A DNA stretch of 51,708 nucleotides from contig NZ_NIJK01000034.1 of assembly GCF_002836975.1 (NCBI RefSeq), positions 1 through 51,708 of the forward strand. Direction: 5' to 3'. Each line of letters starts with the position of its first letter. Within the stretch, counting starts at the first letter, position 1. The translations under genes and the position numbers were made by a program. This stretch comes from Shewanella indica (lineage in GTDB: Bacteria > Pseudomonadota > Gammaproteobacteria > Enterobacterales > Shewanellaceae). Positions 51,324 to 51,708 of this stretch are shown here, piece by piece. Below the pieces are notes generated by a model that made no database searches, was not told where the DNA came from, and worked only from the letters and a program-made list of their open reading frames with translations.

Positions 51324-51674
51324 ATGAACCAGAAACCGCAGGTTTTCACACACAGCATCAAGTCAGCAGTCATACTCGCTGCCGCCGCTGGCGTGGTGGG
51401 GGCGACTGCTGTTGGCTTCCAAAGCCTGGGTTCTTCCGCGAATAATCTGGCCTGCAGCTACAGCCAGGAACACGACTACAATCCCAATCTGCCTTCCAGC
51501 CATCCCAATAATCGCTGTGCGACTCAGGAAGATGACTTGAGCTGGGGGGGCTGGTTCAGCGGCAAGAGTCGTTCGGGCCAGTTCCATTTTGTCGACTTAC
51601 TGGAGTTACTGCACGGCCATCAACGTAAACCGGTTGACGATATCGCCCCGGCAAATTCCAACAACGGTTTTTAA
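51324..51674 (+). CDS. unknown protein with one membrane segment
   Basis: The 116-residue protein has one hydrophobic helix near residues 13-34 (SAVILAAAAGVVGATAVGF), which could be an uncleaved signal anchor. The rest is hydrophilic, with a cysteine pair (C44 and C65) and a Ser/Asn/Pro-rich region. No family was recognised. The next ATG follows its stop directly, so the two are probably co-translated. Confidence 0.65.
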   Translation: MNQKPQVFTHSIKSAVILAAAAGVVGATAVGFQSLGSSANNLACSYSQEHDYNPNLPSSHPNNRCATQEDDLSWGGWFSGKSRSGQFHFVDLLELLHGHQRKPVDDIAPANSNNGF

Positions 51675-51708
51675 ATGTTTGGCCGCTACTGGCGTTATCT
51701 TTACAGTA
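51675..51708 (+). CDS. start of a gene cut by the window end
   Basis: ATG at 51675 opens directly after the preceding stop and reads MFGRYWRYLYS to the end of the window. The size and identity cannot be told from eleven codons. Tight spacing suggests co-translation with the preceding gene. Confidence 0.45.
   Translation, partial: MFGRYWRYLYS

Overview
The window is chromosomal DNA of a gammaproteobacterium, almost certainly a Shewanella species. The evidence is the gene content and order: a Wolinella-type fumarate reductase cluster next to prmA-dusB-fis, zapB with a DUF1107-like gene, srkA-dsbA, selO, a fused ThrE-type exporter, rsmI/lpoA-yraN-diaA-dolP next to rnpB, and rpe-gph-trpS. Base composition looks moderately GC-rich in the core and visibly AT-richer in two inserted segments. 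No rRNA, tRNA or CRISPR array was seen. The one structured RNA gene that is clear is RNase P RNA.

Layout. 1-4.7 kb: quinol:fumarate reductase genes on the minus strand (two tandem di-haem cytochrome b subunits, flavoprotein, iron-sulfur subunit) behind a CRP-like site. 4.9-7.3 kb: prmA, then dusB-fis with a terminator. 7.4-8.8 kb: a broken HipA-type toxin gene with its downstream HTH gene and a conserved operator pair. 9.2-16.9 kb: housekeeping and stress genes (rof, RidA-like, zapB, dsbA, srkA, selO), a probable small RNA at about 10.64-10.71 kb, and a membrane-anchored protein with 27 Pro-Glu repeats. 16.9-21.3 kb: a 7TM-type membrane protein, an S9 peptidase, a YSC84-type protein and a secreted protein. 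21.6-27.4 kb: an ornithine/putrescine locus (LysR regulator, tiny membrane protein, speF, potE, porin) in which an IS3-family element replaces the 5' two thirds of speF. 27.5-36.8 kb: SF1 helicase, YgiQ radical SAM protein, MAPEG protein, ThrE-type exporter, Omp85-like barrel, and a truncated solute-binding gene.

36.89-42.03 kb is an integrative island of about 5.1 kb in the 3' end of rnpB. It is bounded by 23-bp direct repeats of the rnpB 3' end with one mismatch, carries a tyrosine integrase beside attR, and has displaced the rnpB terminator to its far side. Its cargo is an OLD-like ATPase-TOPRIM nuclease and, reading the same way as rnpB and int, a GHKL-type ATPase translationally coupled to a STAS-like DUF4325 protein, plus an unknown small protein behind a terminator and a perfect palindrome. 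This is a candidate defence island. The ATPase/STAS-like pair is the part most likely to be an undescribed system.

42.4-51.7 kb returns to conserved core genes: rsmI, lpoA-yraN-diaA-dolP (cell envelope and replication timing), an EamA transporter divergent from a GcvA-like regulator, the rpe-gph-trpS operon, and a divergent pair of small unknown genes cut by the window end. All family names come from recognising motifs and remembered family sequences; no database search was possible.
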